Part shown: positions 13,486 to 19,959 of the stretch, one piece after another
Position numbering within the stretch: position 1 is the stretch's first letter
How the letters are laid out: every line of letters begins with the position of its first letter
Source: Euryarchaeota archaeon UBA463
Lineage (GTDB): Archaea; Thermoplasmatota; Poseidoniia; Poseidoniales; Thalassarchaeaceae
Reading direction: 5' to 3'
Assembly (NCBI GenBank): GCA_002501805.1
Contig: DAOI01000020.1
Span: 3,513-23,471, forward strand
DNA: 19,959 nucleotides
Program-made: the position numbers and the translations under genes
The notes under the pieces: model-generated
Told to the model about the DNA's origin: nothing
The model's input: only the letters and a program-made list of their open reading frames with translations
Database searches by the model: none

Positions 13486-15147
13486 TTACGGCTCTACATT
13501 TTCCTGTTGAGTCTTTCTCCGGATATAGTCAGAGTAATTTCCAGGCCAGACCCATAGACTTCCATCCCCTGGCAACTCCCAGATTGTATCACAAATCTTG
13601 TCTAAGAAATATCTGTCATGGCTAACAGTGATGATGGCCCCTTCGTAATCCCCCAAGGCTTCTTCGAGAGCCTCCTTAGCATCAGTATCTAGGTGATTAG
13701 TGGGCTCATCAAGGAGTAACATGTTGTTTTCACCCAATAGTAGCTCAAGTAATGCTATTCTAGCTCTCTCTCCTCCACTAAGTTTCCCCAGAGGGACATT
13801 AACCATATCCTTAGTAAACTGAAATCTCCCTAGTAGAGACCTGATTTCACCATAGTCCATCCTAGGCCTAAGGGCCCTAACTTGCTCTACTGGGTTCATA
13901 TCAAAATTAAGAGACCTATGATCCTGGTGGAAGTATCCGATCTGGACTCCTGGCCTGATATCTATTGTTCCAGAGTCGAGCTCGATCTCTCCGGTTATCA
14001 ATCTCAATAGAGTAGTTTTACCAGCTCCATTTGGGCCTACCACTCCAATTTTCTGACCCCTACGAATCCCTACCTCTAGACCATTAATAATTGGTCTTTT
14101 TAGTCCATCGAACATAAGCTTAGCATTATGGAAATCTAATACCTCGAGGCTACTCTTCTCGATTGACTTTAGGTTAAACTTGAGATTCTGTCTCTGACGG
14201 GGTTTTAGTGACTTCAGCCACTTTAGTTCTCTTTGAGAACGATTGATCATAACATGTTTTTGAGATACTGATTTGTCATACTTATTCGCCCTCTTCATCG
14301 ATTGCATAGCCCCTAAGAGCCTCTTTATTTCTTTCTGGGCCTTTTCTATCCTATCCTGTAATGTCTGTAGAAATAGCTCTTTTTGGTGTAAAAATGAGGT
14401 ATAATTGCCACTATATCCCTTTAGATGAGCATCTTGGATTTCGACTATATTGTTGCATACTCGATCCAAAAAGTACCTATCATGGCTAACTATCAGTAAT
14501 GCACCATCGAAAGTATTCAGGAATTTCTCTAACCAATCAAGGGTCTGGAAATCCAGATGATTGGTAGGCTCATCCAAGAAGAAAACGTCTATTTCTCTCA
14601 ATCCTACCAGTTGTCTCGCCAGTGCTACCTTGGCCCTCTCGCCTCCTGATAGTGAGGACAAGGGCATGTCCATTGGGTGGTGTGCTAAATCCAGTGCCTT
14701 CAGAATCTCTTGAGCATGCCCCGCCACATCCCCCCCGCCCGATCTTGCCATCAGACTCTGGAGCTCTTGGTACCTATCCATAGCTGGTTGCCAGTCTCCG
14801 TCGTAGAATCCGGGATCGGCCATCATCTCCTCGATTTTGGAAATCTCATCTTCCAATTCTTGAAACTGCCTTCCTCTCCTGTTTAGTTCCTCTCCTAGAG
14901 TCGCTTCCTCAACGATGTCTCTTATCTGAGTAAGGAACGCCAGCCTCAGACCAGCGGCGTAAGTAACATCCCCTAGATCCTGATCTTGATTACTAATTGT
15001 CCTAAGAAGAGTTGTCTTTCCGGCGCCATTATGCCCCACTACACCGATTCTATCGCCTTCATCTATCCTAAGGTTGATTCCCTCTAGGACAGTGAGTGGG
15101 CCGAAGGCCCGATGGACATCATCGAGTCGTATTAGCTCCCTTGCCAC
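13486..15147 (-). CDS. ABC-F family ATPase
   Basis: Cytoplasmic twin ATPase of the ABC-F group, which acts on ribosomes and has no membrane part. The first domain has Walker A GHNGAGKT (38-45), signature LSGGE (166-170) and Walker B DVFFLDEPTNHLD (187-199). The second has GPNGAGKT (371-378), LSGGE (456-460) and LLLDEPTNHLD. The charged helical linker, about residues 252-330, is the site that reaches toward the P-site tRNA in characterised members. At 553 aa it resembles bacterial Uup/EttA-like proteins more than archaeal ABCE1, as there are no iron-sulfur cysteines at the N terminus. Start GTG 15147; no clear ribosome site. It is divergent from the hydrolase gene and 92 nt upstream of the helicase. 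Whether it rescues stalled ribosomes or gives resistance cannot be told from this. Confidence 0.95.
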   Translation of the reverse strand: MARELIRLDDVHRAFGPLTVLEGINLRIDEGDRIGVVGHNGAGKTTLLRTISNQDQDLGDVTYAAGLRLAFLTQIRDIVEEATLGEELNRRGRQFQELEDEISKIEEMMADPGFYDGDWQPAMDRYQELQSLMARSGGGDVAGHAQEILKALDLAHHPMDMPLSSLSGGERAKVALARQLVGLREIDVFFLDEPTNHLDFQTLDWLEKFLNTFDGALLIVSHDRYFLDRVCNNIVEIQDAHLKGYSGNYTSFLHQKELFLQTLQDRIEKAQKEIKRLLGAMQSMKRANKYDKSVSQKHVMINRSQRELKWLKSLKPRQRQNLKFNLKSIEKSSLEVLDFHNAKLMFDGLKRPIINGLEVGIRRGQKIGVVGPNGAGKTTLLRLITGEIELDSGTIDIRPGVQIGYFHQDHRSLNFDMNPVEQVRALRPRMDYGEIRSLLGRFQFTKDMVNVPLGKLSGGERARIALLELLLGENNMLLLDEPTNHLDTDAKEALEEALGDYEGAIITVSHDRYFLDKICDTIWELPGDGSLWVWPGNYSDYIRRKTQQENVEP

Positions 15148-15188
15148 GAGACTGCGCGTGGACTTGTGTTGAAGTGCTCATCGGTCAC

Positions 15189-15200
15189 AATTGCTCAATT
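15189..15200. repeat. Short inverted repeat in the ABC-F/hydrolase divergent gap
   Basis: AATTG (15189-15193) and CAATT (15196-15200) are perfect inverse copies with a 2-nt spacer, between two divergent genes. It could be an operator or part of a TATA element, but the arms are short and chance is possible. Confidence 0.3.
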
Positions 15201-15242
15201 AGGATGACAATGCTCATGAATGACAGTGTGTCGTTCACATTC

Positions 15243-16289
15243 ATGGCGTCAATCAAGGAATACTGGAAATCATTAGACGGAAGGAAAAAACTGTTCTCTC
15301 TTTCGACTGTAGTATTGATGGTGATTGGTTCTGGATACGTTGGCATCGGGTATGTGATTGCATCACAATCATTGGCGATCAATCCTGGTTGTGGGATGTG
15401 GTCAGAAAATACCCCTTCAAGCTGGGATGTAGATGATGATTGGGAAAGTTTTGAACCATGGCCAGATGCAGAAGAGCGTGTAGATATGCGCAGGAATTTT
15501 GATGCTTCCTCATATCAAATGCCTTCTTTTGAGGATGTTTCATTCACTCCACGAGGTGATGCGGACATTACGCTTCGTGGTTGGTATGTAGAAGTTGATC
15601 CTAATGCCCCCGTGGTTATCCTCACACACGGGATGCCTATGAATGGAAAGTGTAAACCAGAGATGTTACTTATGCAGGCTTATTTATACGAAGGGGGCAT
15701 CAATACCCTTTCCTTTGATTTGAGGAATTATGGAGATAGTGATGTTGTTGGAGATTATTTTGCCGTTGGACAAATCGAGTATAAGGATCTGTTAGGCGCA
15801 TATGACTGGTTGACTGAAAATAAGGGATATCAACCGGGAGAAGTTGGCATGACTGCCATATCTGCTGGAGGCGGGGCCGCAATTGCCTTCGCTGAAGAGT
15901 CGGGAATAGGCGCTATGTGGCTTGACAGTGCAGTATTGGACTTCCCGTTATTGGTTAACAACGAATTAGGCAGGTTAGGTTTTCCAACCATTTTTGCAGG
16001 ACCAGCGGTAAGAGTTGGGGGCTGGCTAGCTGGAGTTGGTCTGGATGAACGCTCGCCCATGGAGGCCGCCGATACTGCTGGAGATAGGGAGGTATTCTTG
16101 ACTCATGGAAAAGACGACCCAAGAGTATCAATCGTTCATGCAGAGAGATTTGAGTCGAGAATGCTTGAGAATGGGGGGAACGTAGATACTTGGTATGTTG
16201 AAGATAGGGGACATGTAGATGCCATTTGGGGAGACTCTGATGAGTATAAGATGAAGCTAGTTAATTTCTTTGAAGCGGCTTTATCCTAG
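15243..16289 (+). CDS. Membrane-anchored alpha/beta hydrolase
   Basis: Begins with a basic segment (about residues 1-17) and one hydrophobic helix (about 18-40), so it is probably anchored in the membrane with the catalytic domain outside. The hydrolase fold shows the oxyanion strand VVILTHGMPMNG (about 124-135), SFDLRNYGDS, the nucleophile elbow MTAISAGGG with Ser 207, the acid at HGKDD (Asp 291 or 292) and His 324 in EDRGH. The first Gly of the classic GxSxG is Ala. It most resembles dienelactone-hydrolase/BAAT-like or abhydrolase proteins; the substrate is unknown. Several ATG codons lie in frame (15204, 15210, 15216, 15243); I chose the last, which places the basic patch right before the membrane helix. 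Its TAG overlaps the convergent sixA-like stop by 9 bp. Confidence 0.88.
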   Translation: MASIKEYWKSLDGRKKLFSLSTVVLMVIGSGYVGIGYVIASQSLAINPGCGMWSENTPSSWDVDDDWESFEPWPDAEERVDMRRNFDASSYQMPSFEDVSFTPRGDADITLRGWYVEVDPNAPVVILTHGMPMNGKCKPEMLLMQAYLYEGGINTLSFDLRNYGDSDVVGDYFAVGQIEYKDLLGAYDWLTENKGYQPGEVGMTAISAGGGAAIAFAEESGIGAMWLDSAVLDFPLLVNNELGRLGFPTIFAGPAVRVGGWLAGVGLDERSPMEAADTAGDREVFLTHGKDDPRVSIVHAERFESRMLENGGNVDTWYVEDRGHVDAIWGDSDEYKMKLVNFFEAALS

Positions 16290-16742
16290 GTTTTTTGGCC
16301 TAATTAAATCTAACAATTGCCACCTTCCATTCCTCTCCATCATTAGGGCGACTGATGCAGTTGGCATAATTTCTAGTTCACCTGAGAGTTTCTCAAGAAG
16401 CATCTCACATCCGGGGTTATGGCTGATTATCATTTGAGTAGTATTTTCGGGAATACTTCCTGCTACCGAAAGAAGAGTCTCTAAGGAGGCATGATAAAGT
16501 CTCCCTTCGACGGAATTTGGAGTCTCTGAAAGTTCAGGACCTAGATTTTCCAATGTCTGGATTGTTCTCAAAGAGCTGCTAACAAAGATATGATCTGGCT
16601 TCCAGCCCCTCCTTAGGATTTCTTTGGCTACACGTGGTGAGTCTCTGAGTCCTCTTTCATCCAATGGCCTGTCATGATCAATCACACTAGGGTCATCTCT
16701 GCTACTATGGGCATGTCTCATGATCACCAGGCGTCTATTCAT
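16281..16742 (-). CDS. SixA-type phosphohistidine phosphatase
   Basis: Small histidine-phosphatase-superfamily protein of 153 aa, the length of SixA. The catalytic RHG-type motif is RHAHSS (Arg 9, His 10), DRPLDERG follows at residues 24-31, SSLRTIQT carries the second conserved Arg, and IISHNPG has His 108. Escherichia coli SixA removes phosphate from a histidine in phosphotransfer proteins; the archaeal target is not known. ATG 16742 is 3 nt after the stop of the upstream crotonase gene, so both are translated from one message. No ribosome site is needed if translation is coupled. The stop codon is inside the last codons of the opposite hydrolase gene. Confidence 0.9.
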   Translation of the reverse strand: MNRRLVIMRHAHSSRDDPSVIDHDRPLDERGLRDSPRVAKEILRRGWKPDHIFVSSSLRTIQTLENLGPELSETPNSVEGRLYHASLETLLSVAGSIPENTTQMIISHNPGCEMLLEKLSGELEIMPTASVALMMERNGRWQLLDLIRPKNLG

Positions 16743-16745
16743 AGT

Positions 16746-17534
16746 CTATTCCTCAGAGAATTTAGGGTCTCTTTTTTCGATGAAGGCTGCGACTCCCTCT
16801 GCGAAATCTGGCGACTGGGCAGAGGATACCATCAAGGCTCTCTCAAATTCTAATTGCGTCTCGAAGAATGTGGATGTGGAAGCGTCAAGGAGTTGCTTTG
16901 TCGATCTACGACTATTTTTGGACCACTTTCCCCAATCTTTTGCAGTCTTTATCGAACACTCCAGTAGTTCTTCAGAAGAGGTTACCTCATCAACCGCCCC
17001 AAATTCAAGAGCTTCTTTAGCTGTCCACACCTCATTATTGAAGAAGAATTTCTTAGTTTTTTGGCTCCCCACTAGTCTTGGTAGCAACCACGTGGTCCCT
17101 CCATCCGGAGATGCTCCCAATCCGAAGAATGCAGCTGCTATTTTTGCTTGTTCTGAGCATATCCTATAGTCTGCGGAGAGAGCTAGTCCAAGACCTCCTC
17201 CTGCCGCTGCACCGTTAATAGCTGCAATGAAGACTGTCTCACTAGCTCTGATTTTTAGAATCAGGGAATGAAGGGAGTTTGTCATTTCACTAACCATATT
17301 TCCTATGGTTCCATCATCTATTGCTTCTGCAAATTCATCGATAGGTCCTCCAGCACTGAAGAATCTACCAGAACCCGTAAGGATGACTGCCTTGCACGAG
17401 GGATCTTCCATTAGAGATTCTATTTGACTGACTAATGGTTGGAAGTTCTCCGGATTGAATGTATTTCTAGAAGCTTCTGGAGACATAGTGAGGATTGCAA
17501 CTCCTCCATCTTGACGTTCTACGGTTGAAGACAT
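16746..17534 (-). CDS. PaaG-like enoyl-CoA isomerase (crotonase 2)
   Basis: Crotonase-fold protein of 262 aa. Oxyanion-hole loops are RFFSAGGPIDEF (57-68) and AAINGAAAGGGLGLAL (104-119). Both hydratase glutamates are missing: the first position is Gly 116 (GGGLG) and the second falls in FFGLG. Instead SPDGGTTWLLPRLVG (142-156) carries Asp 144, matching the IPDxGGTW motif and catalytic Asp of PaaG, the 1,2-epoxyphenylacetyl-CoA isomerase. It is therefore more likely a double-bond or ring isomerase than a hydratase. The ATG is fixed by the divergent aldehyde dehydrogenase gene 62 nt away, and the gene runs straight into the SixA gene. With the diiron protein elsewhere in the window it could complete an epoxidation-isomerisation pair; this link is inference. 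Confidence 0.88.
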   Translation of the reverse strand: MSSTVERQDGGVAILTMSPEASRNTFNPENFQPLVSQIESLMEDPSCKAVILTGSGRFFSAGGPIDEFAEAIDDGTIGNMVSEMTNSLHSLILKIRASETVFIAAINGAAAGGGLGLALSADYRICSEQAKIAAAFFGLGASPDGGTTWLLPRLVGSQKTKKFFFNNEVWTAKEALEFGAVDEVTSSEELLECSIKTAKDWGKWSKNSRRSTKQLLDASTSTFFETQLEFERALMVSSAQSPDFAEGVAAFIEKRDPKFSEE

Positions 17535-17596
17535 GATTGTCGAATAGGGGACTCATTATTGAACTCCATGAAGGTGATAAGTCTGAACTCACTGGG

Positions 17597-19021
17597 ATGT
17601 ACATGATTACGCGAGACGCCATATACATCGATGGCAAGTGGGTTCCTGCCAGTGGAGGAGAAAAAATTGAGGTCATCAATCCAGCTACAGAGGAGATAGT
17701 AGGAACTGTTCCTGTCGGTACGGAGGATGATGTTAATGATGCAATTTTAGCTGCAAGGTCGGCTTTTCCATCGTGGTCTAAGTCCAGTATAGAGGAGCGT
17801 CAGGGATATCTCAATGCCATTTCTGCCGCAATCTCTGAAAGAGGAGATCAGATTGCAGAGGTAATCACTTCCGAAGTTGGTACTCCAATCAATTATTCTA
17901 AAATGGCCATGGTTGGAACTCCCAGAGTGGTTGCCAGGTCGTATGCTAAGATTCTTGACTCATTTGAATGGGAGGAGGAGGTGCGAAATTCTCTTATCGT
18001 CAAGGAGCCCATTGGAGTAGTTGGGATGATAACGCCATGGAATTTTCCTCTTCATCAAATAATAGGAAAGGTCGCACCTGCGTTGGCTTCTGGTTGTACA
18101 ATGATACTGAAGCCATCTAAAGAGGCCCCACTAAATGCATTCATTCTTGCCGATATCATACATGATTGTGGACTTCCTAAAGGGGTGTTCAACTTGGTTT
18201 CTGGGCATGGTAGAGAAATTGGGAAGTCTATTTCTTCGCATCCAGAAGTAGATATGGTGAGCTTTACCGGTTCAACTGCTGCCGGAGTCAGTGTCTCAAA
18301 AGAGGCGTCAGAAACCGTAAAGAGAGTGACTCTTGAGCTTGGTGGAAAGAGTGCAAATATTATCCTCGATGATGCAGACATGGTCAAGGCCGCTAAAATG
18401 TCAGTTTATTCTTGTTTCAACAATTCCGGACAGGAGTGTTCATCACTAAGTCGTCTTCTTATTCCGTCTAGTCATCGTGAAGAGATAATAGAAGTGATTT
18501 CTGGTACGATGGAGAGGTATTCAGTTGGCGATCCCATGGATGAGTCAATTAAGTGTGGGCCGATGGTTTCTGAAAGTCAGCAGAAGTCTGTCAGCGGATA
18601 CATTTCCAAGGGCATCTCTGAAGGGGCGACTATTATTTCTGGGGGCCTTGGAATGCCAGAGGGTGTTTCAAGAGGTTTCTATGTCAAGCCAACTGTTTTC
18701 GCGGACGTTACCAGGGAAATGACTATTTTCAGAGAGGAGATCTTTGGCCCCGTACTCTCGATAAGCACCTATGAGACAGAGGAAGAGGCGATAATCATGG
18801 CAAATGACTCTGAGTATGGCCTCTCAGGTGGCGTCTGGTCGGGAGATGAGGAGAGGGCTTTGCGTGTAGCCATGGCCATGAGGACCGGGCAAGTTAGTAT
18901 CAATGGAGGTGCTTTCAATATCAGTGCTCCATTCGGAGGATACAAGCTCTCTGGTAATGGCAGGGAGCTTGGTTCACATGGTCTGGAAGAGTTCCTTGAA
19001 GTCAAGGCCATCCAACGATAA
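17597..19021 (+). CDS. NAD(P)-dependent aldehyde dehydrogenase
   Basis: Oxidises an aldehyde to the acid with NAD(P). All hallmarks are present: YIDGKWV near the N terminus, MITPWNFPL with Asn 149, LKPS with Lys 172, FTGST (223-227), TLELGGKSANI with Glu 247, GQEC with catalytic Cys 281, and EEIFGPVLS. The open frame begins at TTG 17537, but the first 20 residues do not resemble the family, and ATG 17597 or 17603 puts YIDGKW at the usual distance; I took 17597 (474 aa). Lys 175 stands where many NAD-specific members have Glu. Within the window it is a candidate for the semialdehyde step (BoxD or the PaaZ dehydrogenase domain), but the substrate is not evident. It is convergent with the enoyl-CoA hydratase gene, 12 nt apart. 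Confidence 0.95.
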   Translation: MYMITRDAIYIDGKWVPASGGEKIEVINPATEEIVGTVPVGTEDDVNDAILAARSAFPSWSKSSIEERQGYLNAISAAISERGDQIAEVITSEVGTPINYSKMAMVGTPRVVARSYAKILDSFEWEEEVRNSLIVKEPIGVVGMITPWNFPLHQIIGKVAPALASGCTMILKPSKEAPLNAFILADIIHDCGLPKGVFNLVSGHGREIGKSISSHPEVDMVSFTGSTAAGVSVSKEASETVKRVTLELGGKSANIILDDADMVKAAKMSVYSCFNNSGQECSSLSRLLIPSSHREEIIEVISGTMERYSVGDPMDESIKCGPMVSESQQKSVSGYISKGISEGATIISGGLGMPEGVSRGFYVKPTVFADVTREMTIFREEIFGPVLSISTYETEEEAIIMANDSEYGLSGGVWSGDEERALRVAMAMRTGQVSINGGAFNISAPFGGYKLSGNGRELGSHGLEEFLEVKAIQR

Positions 19022-19033
19022 GGAAAAATTGGA

Positions 19034-19885
19034 TTAATTTCCTACCCACTCAGCATTCTTACGTTCAAGAAATGCTTGAACTCCAATCTCCTTGTCTTCC
19101 GTATCAAAAAGAGCAACAAACTCTGATCTTTCGGTCAGTACACCCTCACTGAACGGGAGTTCCAGTGACGCACGGATAGCCCTCTTTGCAACCTTGGTTG
19201 TGTAGGGTGATTTCTTTGCGATAGTTGTTGCTAAATCCATAGTCGCATCTTCTAGTTCCTCTGGCATAACCACCTTATTCACCAAACCGATTTCAAGTGC
19301 CTCTTTCGCAGTAATCATCTCTCCTGCTAAAACAATCTCCATTGCTTTACCATATCCTACAAGTCTGCAAAGTCTTTGTGTTCCGCCACCTCCTGGAATT
19401 AGTCCTAAATTTATCTCCGGCTGGCCGAACATTGACCTGTCTGATGATATCCTGATATCACAGGATAGTGCAAGTTCTGTTCCTCCTCCAAGAGCGAACC
19501 CATCGACCATGGCAATTGTAGGTTTAGATAAGTTCCAAATTGCCTCCCACGCGTTGTCTTCGAAAAAGTGCCTCACATCATCGGAGTTCTTACCTGAGAA
19601 TTCCGAGATATCCGCACCGGCTGCAAATGAGTTGGGCTTCTTTCTCTTTCCTTCCTCGGGATCTAACGGTGGAGCACCTCTGATGATTACGCATCTTACT
19701 CTATCATCTGAATCTACCCTTTTACACTGTTTTTTTATGGAAAGATGTATTTTTTCATTAAGAGCATTCAGTTTCTCAGGCCGATTTAGAGTCCATACTG
19801 ATACAACTCCTCCAGAGGGACTTGAGCCTTCAATCTCAACATCGTTAACCAACAATACGTCCTCTACCATGTTCAGCGCAGGCAT
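19034..19885 (-). CDS. Enoyl-CoA hydratase (crotonase 3, canonical)
   Basis: Hydrates trans-2-enoyl-CoA to 3-hydroxyacyl-CoA in beta-oxidation. It has the full classic set: LNRPEKLNALN (33-43), oxyanion loop FAAGADI (87-93), VDGFALGGGTELAL (127-140) with Glu 137, MFGQPEINLGLIPGGGGTQRL (152-172) with Glu 157, and GLVNKVV. Both catalytic glutamates are thus present, unlike in the PaaG-like gene in this window. A Lys/Glu-rich insertion (about residues 71-86) sits before the oxyanion loop. ATG 19885 gives 283 aa; ATG 19870 is equally possible. It begins 18 nt after the stop of a gene that enters from the right edge, so it is probably a downstream gene of that operon. Confidence 0.94.
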   Translation of the reverse strand: MPALNMVEDVLLVNDVEIEGSSPSGGVVSVWTLNRPEKLNALNEKIHLSIKKQCKRVDSDDRVRCVIIRGAPPLDPEEGKRKKPNSFAAGADISEFSGKNSDDVRHFFEDNAWEAIWNLSKPTIAMVDGFALGGGTELALSCDIRISSDRSMFGQPEINLGLIPGGGGTQRLCRLVGYGKAMEIVLAGEMITAKEALEIGLVNKVVMPEELEDATMDLATTIAKKSPYTTKVAKRAIRASLELPFSEGVLTERSEFVALFDTEDKEIGVQAFLERKNAEWVGN

Positions 19886-19903
19886 GGATGTGGTTTGAAC
19901 GTA

Positions 19904-19959
19904 TCATTGTCCATCTTCTGAATTAACAATTGGAGGGAGGGGTGGCATCCCCGGAGGAG
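19904..19959 (-). CDS. Partial CDS: proline-rich C-terminal tail of a gene entering from the right edge
   Basis: On the minus strand one frame reads PPGMPPLPPIVNSEDGQ and stops at TGA (19906-19904), 18 nt before the enoyl-CoA hydratase ATG. The proline-rich tail looks like a real disordered C terminus, but only 17 codons are visible, and another frame also stays open, so this is tentative. Confidence 0.4.
   Translation of the reverse strand, partial: PPGMPPLPPIVNSEDGQ

Noticed and set aside
15096..15242. N-terminal extension of the alpha/beta hydrolase
   Set aside because: It overlaps the ABC-F gene and lacks family character; the membrane anchor begins naturally after ATG 15243.
17537..17596. 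N-terminal extension of the aldehyde dehydrogenase from TTG 17537
   Set aside because: It nearly abuts the divergent crotonase start and has no similarity to the family N terminus.
1..19959. CRISPR array, insertion sequence or toxin-antitoxin pair
   Set aside because: No regularly spaced repeats, transposase motifs or typical small toxin genes were seen. The two small tandem genes are both winged-helix proteins.

Overview
The window is most likely a chromosomal piece of an archaeon of the Thermoplasmatota, with marine group II/III (Candidatus Poseidoniia) as the best guess. Signs for this are a winged-helix-rich gene set, TATA-like boxes about 25-30 nt before genes or the tRNA, few strong ribosome binding sites, frequent GTG/TTG starts, split MoaC/MoaE genes, a geranylgeranyl-reductase-like flavoprotein, and many bacterial-type metabolic enzymes (glycolytic class I aldolase, GlpX phosphatase, ABC-F, SixA, SemiSWEET). 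This assignment is inference. I see no insertion sequence, integrase, CRISPR array or phage gene.

Layout. 1-269: gene-free, visibly GC-richer, with several short complementary segments; unexplained. 270-2888 (-): 872-aa orphan protein with an N-terminal winged helix. 2889-3143: AT-rich divergent promoter region with an 11-bp inverted repeat. 3144-3673 (+): two tandem, mutually paralogous 84-90-aa winged-helix proteins. 3729-6741 (-): moaE, moaC, class II fructose-1,6-bisphosphatase and class I aldolase, combining molybdopterin synthesis with gluconeogenesis/glycolysis. 6821-11962 (+): a co-directional block of FAD oxidoreductase, crotonase, PaaA/BoxB-like diiron protein, unknown 187-aa protein, 3-hydroxyacyl-CoA dehydrogenase and SemiSWEET. 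11941-12015 (-): tRNA-Gly(CCC). 12065-15147 (-): DEAD-box helicase and ABC-F ATPase. 15243-16289 (+): membrane-anchored alpha/beta hydrolase. 16281-17534 (-): SixA phosphatase and PaaG-like crotonase. 17597-19021 (+): aldehyde dehydrogenase. 19034-19885 (-): canonical enoyl-CoA hydratase, preceded by the proline-rich tail of a gene that enters from the right edge.

How the genes may work together. Three crotonases, a 3-hydroxyacyl-CoA dehydrogenase, an aldehyde dehydrogenase and a ferritin-like diiron protein related to the PaaA/BoxB acyl-CoA epoxidases together resemble the aerobic CoA-thioester route for aromatic acids (Paa or Box): epoxidation, isomerisation or hydrolytic cleavage, semialdehyde oxidation, then beta-oxidation. 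The usual partners (PaaB/C/D/E or BoxA, CoA ligase, thiolase) are not in the window. The 187-aa protein wedged between the diiron protein and the dehydrogenase has no family I recognise. This block is the best candidate for an undescribed system; its substrate cannot be read from sequence alone.
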